Shown in pieces: positions 1 to 6,804 of a stretch of 11,575 nucleotides of DNA. The notes beneath the pieces were generated by a model that worked only from the letters and a program-made list of their open reading frames with translations, did no database searches and was not told the DNA's origin. The translations under genes were made by a program, and so were the position numbers. Position 1 is the first letter of the stretch, and every line of letters starts with the position of its first letter. Source of the stretch: an uncultured Bacteroidales bacterium (lineage in GTDB: Bacteria; Bacteroidota; Bacteroidia; Bacteroidales; Paludibacteraceae); contig CALCUH010000178.1 of NCBI GenBank assembly GCA_937907165.1, forward strand, positions 1-11,575, given 5' to 3'.

Positions 1-166
1 CATGTCAGGTGGGTAGCATGGTGCGGTCTTGTGTTTTGTAAAATGAGGTGTGGTGTTTTGCATGATATGTTTTCAACAAAATTCTCATTATTCTCTTATT
101 AAAATGTGAAAACACAAAATTTTTCAAATAATAGGTAGAAAGAATATATATTTTCATCATTTTCAC

Positions 167-196
167 TTGCTTTTTGTAAAAATATCGTTATATTTG
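167..196 (+). promoter_or_regulatory. Bacteroidales-type promoter for the small membrane-protein pair
   Basis: A TTG at 167-169 (-33 element) is followed after 19 bases by TATATTTG at 189-196, an exact match to the Bacteroidetes -7 consensus TAnnTTTG. Transcription would start near 203-204, leaving a leader of roughly 27 nt before the ATG at 231. The -33 half is only a partial match to TTTG. Confidence 0.65.
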
Positions 197-230
197 CGGA
201 AGGAAGATATATAGCATTGCAAAAAACTGA

Positions 231-500
231 ATGAAAATACACGTATATAGATTGTCGTTTGTTTCATGGCTCATTTATGCCTGTTGCATAGTTTGGATAG
301 GTGCATATTGCCATGATATTTATACTTGTTCTGTTGATGTGGCGATGACAACAGAGACAATAATTATTTGCATATTGACTTTATTTCATTTAATTGAGAA
401 TATTCTACACAAAAAACAAATACTTAAAACAGATCTTTTATATTTTCTGTCTTTATTGTCTTTTGCATTGTTTGCTATTTGGAAAAGGCTGGTTGAATGA
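231..500 (+). CDS. Small hydrophobic membrane protein, unknown function
   Basis: I do not recognise this 89-aa protein. It has three hydrophobic stretches that could span the inner membrane (about residues 9-26, 42-58 and 69-85), short polar loops, and a basic patch (HKKQ) before the third. It has no lipobox and no clear cleavable signal peptide. The start at 231 is supported by a well-placed promoter at 167-196 and by being the first ATG after it. It ends 7 nt before the next membrane-protein gene, so the two are probably co-transcribed. Base composition is markedly more AT-rich than the helicase gene downstream, which may indicate acquired DNA. Short multi-spanning proteins of this kind can be immunity or superinfection-exclusion proteins, but nothing in the sequence identifies a role. 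Confidence 0.6.
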   Translation: MKIHVYRLSFVSWLIYACCIVWIGAYCHDIYTCSVDVAMTTETIIICILTLFHLIENILHKKQILKTDLLYFLSLLSFALFAIWKRLVE

Positions 501-507
501 TATAGTT

Positions 508-975
508 ATGAAGAAGAAATTGATATTGTCTGTTGTCATGATATTTGTGATTATGGCATGTTCTACTTTATTTTGTAGAGAAATCTTTTGGGTTAATGCT
601 CCGATAATGCTTATTACAGGGTTGGCATTGATTTACATTCTGAATGCTTATGATATAAAAGTACACAAAAGTAGATTGATGCGTTTCTTCATAAGCCTTT
701 TATTGCTTGTTCAGATTGAATATTTTGCCCTTGTGATATCAACTATATTTCCATTGTCACAGTGGTGCAAGTTTTTTTCATTGGATATATTCGTGGTGAT
801 TCTTGTATTCATGCTAATTTATGTTTTACACAGAAGATACCTTGTTAGAAAAAACAATGCTGTACTTGATTTCAAAAAAGAAAGAAAAAATTTACTTATT
901 GTATTGATTTTTTCAATATTAGGTTTAACATTACCACATTTTACAAGAACGTATGGTTTGCTTGATTGGTTATGA
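508..975 (+). CDS. Multi-spanning membrane protein, unknown function
   Basis: A 155-aa protein read from the ATG at 508. The same frame is open upstream to an ATG at 394, but that would overlap the preceding gene by more than 100 bases. The 508 start leaves a 7-nt gap and gives a typical N-terminus (MKKK followed by a hydrophobic segment). Five hydrophobic segments are visible at about residues 4-22, 28-47, 58-80, 92-108 and 127-144, with a basic loop at about 109-127 (HRRYLVRK...KKERK). I recognise no family motif. It is presumably an inner-membrane protein transcribed with the gene at 231 from the promoter at 167-196. It shares that gene's AT-rich composition, in contrast to the helicase starting 40 bases downstream. 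Existence as a gene is likely; function is unknown. Confidence 0.6.
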   Translation: MKKKLILSVVMIFVIMACSTLFCREIFWVNAPIMLITGLALIYILNAYDIKVHKSRLMRFFISLLLLVQIEYFALVISTIFPLSQWCKFFSLDIFVVILVFMLIYVLHRRYLVRKNNAVLDFKKERKNLLIVLIFSILGLTLPHFTRTYGLLDWL

Positions 976-1015
976 AACATTTATGACGAATGATGAAGAA
1001 ATGTTGTAAGTTGTT

Positions 1016-3139
1016 ATGTTTTGTATTGGTTTCCGTTTCTCTGTTTTTGAGAGAGATGCGGCTATGGAGTCCCGCTACCTCTCCATTCTTCAGAAATCCG
1101 GGCTTCGTCAGGAAAATTCATACTTTTACGTCTCTCCGCAATTGTCGGAGGAGAAACGTGCTTCTTTGTATGAGACGGTACGTTTTTTGACCTCTCACAA
1201 ATCGGACTTCGCACCATTTTTGATACGTCAGAAACTAGATGAAAAGGAGTTTGTGCTAGAAGCGCCCTCCTTGAATTTTGACGTGAAGGATGAAGCTTCG
1301 CATGATTGGTTTGATGTCTATGCGAGGGTGAACGTGGGAGATGAGTCTTTCCCTTTCGCTTGCTTGCGGAGAAATATTATTGAGGGTAATCGAGAGTATC
1401 AGTTGCCTTCGGGTAAAATTTTCATCATTCCGGATGTGTGGTTCTCTCAATTCCGTGATTTCTTTTATTTTGCGGAAATACATGATGATAACGAGCCTAT
1501 CTGTTTGCGGAAACGTTATGTAGGCATGCTGGATTCCAATGGTGCCGAGCCTGTCCGTCGATTCCGTGGATTGCTGGAAAAAAAGCTGGACGCTCCTGCA
1601 AATTTGAAGGCTGTGTTGCGCGATTATCAGCAGATTGGGTATTCTTGGATTGTCGGATTGTACGAAAACGGATTTGGCGGATGTCTGGCGGACGATATGG
1701 GTTTGGGAAAGACGCTCCAGTTTCTGGCTTTTTTCTTGAACATCTATTCGGAAGAAGGTAGAGCGGATGCGCTGTTCGAAAAAAAGGAGGATAGCGCCAA
1801 TCCATGGCCATATGCCTCTTCGCAACCCTCTTTGTTCGACCAACCGCTATTTGATTTGCCTAAAATCGTTGCTCAGTCTGGAACCTTGCCGGTGAGAAAA
1901 CCTGCTTCGTTGGTTGTCTTGCCTACATCGTTGTTGTTCAATTGGGTGAACGAGAAGAACAAGTTCGCACCATCCCTCAGCCATTTGGTGTATGCCGGAG
2001 GAAACCGTATCCCTGCGAACCGCTTGGCGCATACGTTCGAACGTTATAATCTTGTGTTCACCACCTATGGAATGCTCAGGAGAAATATCGAAAGCCTGAA
2101 GAATTACCATTTCGAGTGCGTGGTGATGGACGAAAGCCAGTATGTCAAAAATGTCTCTTCGCAAGCCTATAAGGCTGCTATGGAGTTGAATGCGAAACGA
2201 TTCTATTGCATCTCCGGAACCCCGATTGAAAATTCGTTGGAGGATCTTTGGGCGCAGATGAACTTGGCTAATCGAGGTTTGCTGGGAGGTATGGAATCTT
2301 TCAGAAAGTGTTATGTGACTCCAATTGTGAAGCGCGGTGACGAGGAGCGTGCGGAGAAGCTGAAGACGCTTATCAAACCCTTTTTGTTGAGACGTACCAA
2401 AGGGGAGGTGGCGAAAGATCTTCCTCCTGTGGTGGAACAATTGGTTTACTGCGACATGAACGAGGCGCATAAAGAACTCTATGAGCGGGAGAAATCGATG
2501 GTGAGGAATAGTTTGATGTCTCTAATCTCAGAATCGGGCGTGCGTAATAATTCCATCCTCGCATTGTCGTCTCTGACAAGGCTAAGGGAGTTGGCCAATC
2601 ATCCTAAATTACTTTTCCCTGAGAGTGACGTGGTTTCAGAAAAGATGGATGAGGTGGTCCGCCGTGTCTTGAATCTGAAGGAAGAGGGACATAAAGTGTT
2701 GATATTCTCTTCTTTTGTCCGCCATTTGGAATTGTTGCAGACTCGCTTGGAAGAGGAAAAGGTGAAATATGTTAAACTGACGGGAGAAACGCAACACCGT
2801 GAGAATGAGGTGAATAAATTCCAAACCGATGCGGAAATCGTCTGCTTCCTTGTCTCGTTGAAGGCGGGTGGGGTAGGCCTAAACCTTATGGCTGCCGATT
2901 ATGTCTTTATATTGGACCCTTGGTGGAACCCTGCGGCGGAGATGCAGGCGGTGGATCGGGCTCATCGAATCGGACAGGACAAGACGGTCTTTGTTTATCG
3001 ATTCATTTCTAAGGATACGGTGGAGGAAAAAATACGGCTGCTTCAGTCTGAAAAATTGCAGTTGTCTGACATGTTTGTAAATAGTAATAATCCGTTTGCC
3101 GATTTAGATATAGATACTTTGAACCAATTATTTGGCTAA
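1016..3139 (+). CDS. SNF2-family DNA-dependent ATPase/helicase, probably N-terminally truncated
   Basis: Superfamily 2 Snf2 translocase that uses ATP to move along duplex DNA. The whole motor is visible: Q-motif-like LRDYQQIGYSW just before Walker A (DDMGLGKT, residues 226-233), Walker B as DESQ (372-375), motif III SGTP (400-403), motif IV from KVLIFSSF (560 on), and motif VI QAVDRAHRIGQ (644-654) after GGVGLNL and LDPWWNP. Residues about 80-180 resemble the segment that precedes the motor in bacterial Snf2 proteins (REYQLPSGKIFIIPDVWF). Family members in this phylum are normally several hundred residues longer at the N-terminus, often with a SWIM zinc finger; 707 aa leaves no room for that. 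ATG 1016 is the longest start, and ATG 1064 (residue 17) is possible. The 5' end abuts AT-rich DNA with no promoter I can see, so expression is doubtful. It may be a decaying remnant despite its intact motor. Confidence 0.85.
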   Translation: MFCIGFRFSVFERDAAMESRYLSILQKSGLRQENSYFYVSPQLSEEKRASLYETVRFLTSHKSDFAPFLIRQKLDEKEFVLEAPSLNFDVKDEASHDWFDVYARVNVGDESFPFACLRRNIIEGNREYQLPSGKIFIIPDVWFSQFRDFFYFAEIHDDNEPICLRKRYVGMLDSNGAEPVRRFRGLLEKKLDAPANLKAVLRDYQQIGYSWIVGLYENGFGGCLADDMGLGKTLQFLAFFLNIYSEEGRADALFEKKEDSANPWPYASSQPSLFDQPLFDLPKIVAQSGTLPVRKPASLVVLPTSLLFNWVNEKNKFAPSLSHLVYAGGNRIPANRLAHTFERYNLVFTTYGMLRRNIESLKNYHFECVVMDESQYVKNVSSQAYKAAMELNAKRFYCISGTPIENSLEDLWAQMNLANRGLLGGMESFRKCYVTPIVKRGDEERAEKLKTLIKPFLLRRTKGEVAKDLPPVVEQLVYCDMNEAHKELYEREKSMVRNSLMSLISESGVRNNSILALSSLTRLRELANHPKLLFPESDVVSEKMDEVVRRVLNLKEEGHKVLIFSSFVRHLELLQTRLEEEKVKYVKLTGETQHRENEVNKFQTDAEIVCFLVSLKAGGVGLNLMAADYVFILDPWWNPAAEMQAVDRAHRIGQDKTVFVYRFISKDTVEEKIRLLQSEKLQLSDMFVNSNNPFADLDIDTLNQLFG

Positions 3140-3211
3140 GAAAAATATATTGACTGAAAAACTGTTGCAGTTCATTGAATATCTTATCATACCAAAAATT
3201 GCTTTAATAGT

Positions 3212-3241
3212 TTTGCGATACAAAATATTTAATTATATTTG
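3212..3241 (+). promoter_or_regulatory. Bacteroidales-type promoter for the putative small RNA
   Basis: TTTG at 3212-3215, an 18-base spacer and TATATTTG at 3234-3241 match the Bacteroidetes sigma-70 pattern closely; the spacer is about one base shorter than usual. The predicted start near 3247-3249 coincides with the first base of a 13-bp hairpin. No start codon for a sizeable ORF follows before the terminator at 3325-3359. Confidence 0.65.
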
Positions 3242-3246
3242 TGTCC

Positions 3247-3359
3247 ATGGAAACGGGTATGTTGCAGTACTTGTTTCTATTTAAAATAAGACCCTAAATT
3301 GTGTTGTTCTATATATTATTAGTTGGTTGGCTCATTGAGAAATGCGCCAACCTTTTTTT
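3247..3359 (+). ncRNA. Candidate structured small RNA (about 110 nt)
   Basis: A promoter (3212-3241) and a strong terminator (3325-3359) enclose about 110 nt with no convincing ORF. The 5' end can fold as a continuous 13-bp stem, 3247-3259 with 3268-3280 (three G-U pairs), closed by the 8-nt loop TGTTGCAG. A largely unstructured A/T-rich middle (3281-3324) follows, then the terminator hairpin. This arrangement fits a free-standing trans-acting RNA. A long 5' leader of the gene at 3468 that undergoes attenuation is an alternative, but there is a separate possible promoter beyond the terminator. I do not recognise a known RNA family. Confidence 0.5.
3325..3359 (+). terminator. Strong intrinsic terminator
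   Basis: GGTTGGC (3325-3331) pairs with GCCAACC (3346-3352). One T/C mismatch inside is followed by CATT (3333-3336) paired with AATG (3341-3344) around a GAGA tetraloop. Seven T residues (3353-3359) follow directly. It most simply ends the putative RNA starting near 3247 and would also stop read-through from the helicase. Confidence 0.85.
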
Positions 3360-3383
3360 AAAATAACCACTTTAGGGTAGGTT

Positions 3384-3417
3384 TTTGATGGGGAAAACGT
3401 TTTTTTTTGTAATATTG
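3384..3417 (+). promoter_or_regulatory. Possible promoter of the T9SS/beta-helix operon
   Basis: TTTG at 3384-3387 and TAATATTG at 3410-3417 resemble the Bacteroidetes consensus with one mismatch in the -7 box, but the 22-base spacer is long. It lies between the terminator at 3359 and the ATG at 3468, where a promoter for that operon is needed. The predicted leader is about 45 nt. Confidence 0.35.
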
Positions 3418-3467
3418 TGCTGAAAAATGTTTTTGATTTTTAACGTAATCTAATAATATACAAGAAT

Positions 3468-3947
3468 ATGAAAACAAAATTTTTCTCAGGTTTGATTTTT
3501 TTCGTAGTAGCATCTTCTTCAATTTCATATGCTGCTACAACAGTTACTGTGTTCGATAAAGGTGGCGCAAAGCAAGAATATAAGGTTGAGGAGTCTGGAA
3601 AGTTATATTTTTCCGACAATTCGTTGATGATCGCAACTAATGCGGGAAGCAATGCGTCTAGCGTGAATGTGGCTGATATCCGAAAAATCACTTTTGCATC
3701 TGATTTGACAGGTGTGGAAAACAATGCGGCTCAAGCTATCGAATTTTTCGCATTCCCTAATCCGGTTAAGGATGTCGTGTTCATCGCTGGCGTGAAGGCG
3801 GGTGAAAAGGTCTCTGTCTTCAATGTGAACGGTGTCTTGGTGAAGGAGATTTCTTACAATGAAGAGGGTATCGATTTGTCTTCTCTTCCAACAGGCGCTT
3901 ATGTGCTCAGTGTTGCTGGCAAGTCGGCAAAAATTAACAAGTTATGA
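3468..3947 (+). CDS. Small secreted protein with T9SS type A C-terminal sorting domain
   Basis: A 159-aa exported protein. Residues 1-22 form a Sec signal peptide (hydrophobic FFSGLIFFVVASSS, likely cleavage after SYA). Residues about 25-77 form a short beta-rich domain ending in VADIRKITFAS, of a type common at the N-terminus of small exported Bacteroidales proteins. Residues about 94-159 match the type A sorting domain (Por_Secre_tail): FPNPVKD, then VSVFNVNGVLVKE, then IDLSSLPTGAYVLSV and a basic end. In T9SS substrates this domain directs outer-membrane translocation and cell-surface attachment or release. The stop codon overlaps the next start (ATGA, 3944-3947), which implies translational coupling to the beta-helix protein. 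There is almost no cargo between the two domains, so the protein may act as an adaptor or accessory of its partner. The sorting-domain assignment is firm; the role is inference. Confidence 0.85.
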   Translation: MKTKFFSGLIFFVVASSSISYAATTVTVFDKGGAKQEYKVEESGKLYFSDNSLMIATNAGSNASSVNVADIRKITFASDLTGVENNAAQAIEFFAFPNPVKDVVFIAGVKAGEKVSVFNVNGVLVKEISYNEEGIDLSSLPTGAYVLSVAGKSAKINKL

Positions 3948-5842
3948 AAAAAACTTTTTTATTCGCATTAGTGGTCTCTTGCGCTTCAATGGCGTGGGGA
4001 CAATACTCTATGGTCCTTCATCGTTCTTCGGGGAAGCGTTCTTCTGCTAATTGTGAGACTTTGGATAGTATCAAATGTGGTAAGACGGTTTTGAAATTCT
4101 ATAAATCGTCTGAAACCTCTGACTATTCTTTCTCCTCGTTGGATAGCATCACTTTTGTGAATTCTGACGATTTGATTCCTCGTGATACGGTTTATGTGAA
4201 GTTCGCCGATAATGATGCGACAATCGTCAATCCGTATGAAGACAATCTTCAGATCACAAAAAAGGGAGCTTGTGTAACGGTCAATTCAACAACCATTGAG
4301 AAGGATATTGTTTATTCTCTTTCCGGAAAGTCTTCCGATGGATATTTCTCTATTGACTCGGAACATAAGTTTAAAGTAATTTTGGATGGCTTAACGCTTG
4401 CTTCTAAGCAAGCGGTTTCTCCAATCCGTTCGTTTTCGGGGAAAACGATGTCAGTTATCTTGAAAGGAAATAATTCTTTGACGGATTCTGCTTCGGACAC
4501 TTCCAATGCTGTTTTGAGGAGCAAAGGTCAAATTATTTTTGAGGAATCCGATGGCTCGCTTACTGTAAACGCTAATCAAAAACGTGCCATCCAATCGGGT
4601 GATTATATCGAGGTTCAAGGCGGTACAATCGTCGCCAATTCTGAGTTGGACGATTGTGTGCGTACTAACGATTATTTCTTGATGAAGGGTGGAAAAGTCA
4701 CATTGAATGGTGGCGGTGTGAACGTCACGAATGGTTATTTCCAAATGGATGGAGGTAGCCTCGCTTTGAAGTCTGATGTTGACACGGTTAAGTTGATCGA
4801 TATAGAGACTGAATTTGTTGACGAGGAGGGCGATACAATTTACGATGCCACTCATGGCGCCTTCTATCTAAATGGTGGAGATATTTCTTTCGAGGCGACT
4901 GGCGTGGCTTCTCGTTTCATTAAGGTCGATGGCGACGTGACGGTAAAGGGTGGAAGCATCTCTGGCTCTTTGGCCGGAACCTCTGTGTATGATGCGGCTG
5001 ATGGTGTGACAAATGCTACTATTGTTAAGGCTGATGGCGCTATTCAATTGTTGGGAGGCAAACATGACTTGCGTGTGTTGTCCAGTGCCATAGGCGGACG
5101 TGTGCTCTCTTCCTCAAAGGGTATCGTCTTTGATGGTGGTGTAGACATGCGATTGGTTAATTCGGCGCCTATATTCTCGTATACAACGGAGAAAGGCGCT
5201 GAAAAAGAGAAAGAAAGTTCCTTGATTAAGACGGATGGTCGTGTGACATTTAAAAAGTGCGATCTTTATGTCGTTTCAGATGCTAAAGAGGATGGTGCTT
5301 ATGGTATGGTGTCCGATGGTGATATGACGATTGAGGAAGGTGCTAATGTTCATATCGAATCATATTCGAATGCCGGTGTATTCGTCGATAAAGAAGCTTC
5401 CGGAAAGTTGATTACCAATGGAGGGTATTTCTCAGTTTTCTCAATGAAAGGGAAAGCGGTTTCGGAAAACTGCCCTGTGTGGTCAAATGGTGGTGTCTTT
5501 ATTATATTGTCTCCACAAAAGTCTTGTGGCGGTTTCTTGAATTCAGCATATACGGTTCTTCAAGATAAGTCATATGACAATAGTCCTATCAAGGTGGAGA
5601 GTGAAACCGGGAAAAATATTTTTATCCATAAAGGTGCATTCTCTAGTGAACTTAAATCCGGTGTGTTGTATGTCGGTGGCCCGTATGTGAAGGATGAAAC
5701 TTATTTCTACACGTTGGGAGGTAAGGCTTCCGGAATTTCGAAATATTCGGGTTTCTTGACGTCCGATGCTTCCTATAGTGGTGGTGATGAGTATGAGGTG
5801 ACTGCCTCATATGGGGGAGGTACTACTTTCATCTCTAAGTGA
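3944..5842 (+). CDS. Exported right-handed beta-helix, carbohydrate-binding-like protein (DUF4353/Cthe_2159 type)
   Basis: A 632-aa protein with a signal peptide (residues 1-19, cleavage likely at AWG/Q). Residues about 21-75 repeat the kind of small domain seen in the preceding protein and end in SSLDSITFVNSDD. From about 100 to 340 it follows the DUF4353/Cthe_2159 pattern: VILDGLTLAS (145-154), ILKGNNSLTDS (172-182), LRSKGQIIF, SDGSLTVNA, AIQSGDYIEVQGGTIVA (215-231), DDCVRTND. Gly-Gly turns recur at 227, 249, 270, 311, 336, 371, 398, 493 and 516, as expected for stacked helix rungs. The founding member, from Clostridium thermocellum, is a polygalacturonate-binding beta-helix, so a surface polysaccharide-binding role is plausible here. 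The C-terminus (GGGTTFISK) has no T9SS sorting domain, unlike its coupled neighbour. A terminator follows at 5868. Fold confidence is high; ligand is unknown. Confidence 0.8.
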   Translation: MKKTFLFALVVSCASMAWGQYSMVLHRSSGKRSSANCETLDSIKCGKTVLKFYKSSETSDYSFSSLDSITFVNSDDLIPRDTVYVKFADNDATIVNPYEDNLQITKKGACVTVNSTTIEKDIVYSLSGKSSDGYFSIDSEHKFKVILDGLTLASKQAVSPIRSFSGKTMSVILKGNNSLTDSASDTSNAVLRSKGQIIFEESDGSLTVNANQKRAIQSGDYIEVQGGTIVANSELDDCVRTNDYFLMKGGKVTLNGGGVNVTNGYFQMDGGSLALKSDVDTVKLIDIETEFVDEEGDTIYDATHGAFYLNGGDISFEATGVASRFIKVDGDVTVKGGSISGSLAGTSVYDAADGVTNATIVKADGAIQLLGGKHDLRVLSSAIGGRVLSSSKGIVFDGGVDMRLVNSAPIFSYTTEKGAEKEKESSLIKTDGRVTFKKCDLYVVSDAKEDGAYGMVSDGDMTIEEGANVHIESYSNAGVFVDKEASGKLITNGGYFSVFSMKGKAVSENCPVWSNGGVFIILSPQKSCGGFLNSAYTVLQDKSYDNSPIKVESETGKNIFIHKGAFSSELKSGVLYVGGPYVKDETYFYTLGGKASGISKYSGFLTSDASYSGGDEYEVTASYGGGTTFISK

Positions 5843-5867
5843 AAATAATTACTTTGTCATAAATTAG

Positions 5868-5905
5868 AGCGGAGCATTCAAATAAAAAATGCTCCGCTAT
5901 TTGTT
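5868..5905 (+). terminator. Terminator hairpin after the beta-helix gene
   Basis: A perfect 11-bp stem, AGCGGAGCATT (5868-5878) with AATGCTCCGCT (5888-5898), surrounds a 9-nt A-rich loop and is followed by a weak T-rich tract (ATTTGTTT). It sits 26 bases past the beta-helix stop and only 10 bases before the vsr ATG, so it also lies in the vsr leader. Confidence 0.75.
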
Positions 5906-5908
5906 TGA

Positions 5909-6436
5909 ATGGATAAGATATCTCCGGAAAAGCGTAGTTGGACGATGTCCAGGATTCGCAGTAAAAACACGAAACCTGAGATGTTGGTGAGAAGGTATTT
6001 GTATGCGAATGGCTTCCGTTTTCGTGTGAATGTCCGCACGTTGCCCGGGACGCCAGATATTGTTTTGAAAAAATATCATACCGCCATCTTCATCAACGGG
6101 TGTTTTTGGCATGGTCATCTCTGCCAGAAGGGAAGAATGCCCAAGACGAATGTTTCGTTCTGGGAGAATAAAATCACCCGTAATGTGGCTCGAGATGCGG
6201 AAGTGCGCGATCAGTTGCGTGCGTTGGGTTGGCGGACGATGATTGTTTGGGAGTGCCAACTGAAGCCTGCCGTGCGGGAGGAGACGTTAGCGGGTATCGT
6301 CTATTTGTTGAACGAAGCATTCCTTGATCTTTATCGGTCTAAATCTCTTCCTGTTCAGACTTACGCTATGGAGGAGGAGAGTGTTGCGATGGCTGCCGAA
6401 GAGGAGCCGACGTATGGAGAGCCCTCTGAAATGTAA
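5909..6436 (+). CDS. vsr: Very short patch repair (Vsr) type DNA mismatch endonuclease
   Basis: Vsr nicks next to T:G mismatches left by deamination of 5-methylcytosine, starting short-patch repair. The 175-aa product aligns by eye with E. coli Vsr shifted by one residue: E24 (E25), the catalytic Mg-binding D50 in LPGTPDIVL (D51), H68 (H69), D96 in NVARD (D97), and zinc ligands C65, H70, C72 and C116 (WEC). The residue equivalent to His64 is Asn63 (INGCFWHGH). An acidic tail after about residue 140 (EEES...EEEP) makes it longer than the 156-aa E. coli protein. The start at 5909 gives the expected MDKISPEKRSWTMSRIRSKNT N-terminus. Vsr genes usually sit next to a cytosine-5 methyltransferase, and none is in this window. 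A terminator hairpin ends 10 bases upstream and I see no clear promoter. The family call is secure. Confidence 0.93.
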   Translation: MDKISPEKRSWTMSRIRSKNTKPEMLVRRYLYANGFRFRVNVRTLPGTPDIVLKKYHTAIFINGCFWHGHLCQKGRMPKTNVSFWENKITRNVARDAEVRDQLRALGWRTMIVWECQLKPAVREETLAGIVYLLNEAFLDLYRSKSLPVQTYAMEEESVAMAAEEEPTYGEPSEM

Positions 6437-6471
6437 TAGCTGTGTTTATCCCTTTGGGTGGTAGGATCTAT

Positions 6472-6765
6472 ATGATTGTTAAATCTTTTAATATGCAGAA
6501 TTTATTACTCTTCCTTCTCCCGCTTGCGAACCATGTCGCCTTTGCGATTCATTTCTTTGTGGACTGATGGCGTAAACGAGATCCGAATGTTTTAGTTGAA
6601 ACGTGGATCGCTTCTTTGCTTTGCAACATTCTCTCGTTTATATGTGTCCCTAAATGCTGGGGAACTAAAAAGTCATATGGAAGCCTTGCTTGGCTGCTTG
6701 TGGTAGATTTTTGCATTTTCTTCGATATGGTTGTGAATATGCGTTTTTATGAAGAGATATTCTGA
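6472..6765 (+). pseudogene. Remnant of a small membrane protein interrupted by an in-frame TGA
   Basis: Reading from ATG 6472 (or the in-frame ATG 6493) gives a hydrophobic segment (NLLLFLLPLANHVAFAIHFFVD), then TGA at 6565-6567. The same frame then continues for 65 codons (from WRKRDPN) with two further hydrophobic stretches (WIASLLCNILSFICV and SLAWLLVVDFCIFFDMVV) to TGA at 6763. The parts read as one roughly 97-codon three-segment membrane protein with a single nonsense codon. The first half alone would be a 31-aa peptide. I do not recognise the family. It lies between vsr and the tRNA terminator, and I see no promoter. Decay of a small accessory gene is the simplest reading; a sequencing error at 6565 is possible. 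Confidence 0.5.
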
Positions 6766-6770
6766 AAGTA

Positions 6771-6803
6771 AAAAAAAGAGACACAATCACTTGTGTCTCT
6801 TTT
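6771..6803 (-). terminator. Terminator of tRNA-Asn
   Basis: AGAGACACAA (6777-6786) pairs perfectly with TTGTGTCTCT (6791-6800) around a TCAC loop. The A run at 6771-6777 is a U tract on the minus strand, directly downstream of the tRNA. The T run at 6800-6803 may let it work weakly in the other direction too. Confidence 0.8.
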
Positions 6804-6804
6804 G

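Noticed and set aside
68..114. Imperfect inverted repeat TGTTTTCAACA / TGTGAAAACA
   Set aside because: Short, bulged, with a 26-base A/T-rich spacer and no nearby gene end; likely chance in AT-rich DNA.
394..507. Longer N-terminus for the second membrane protein
   Set aside because: It would overlap the preceding gene by more than 100 bases; ATG 508 gives a normal spacing and a typical membrane N-terminus.
3146..3180. Small inverted repeat AACTG-TTG-CAGTT after the helicase
   Set aside because: Five base pairs without a following T run are too weak to call a terminator.
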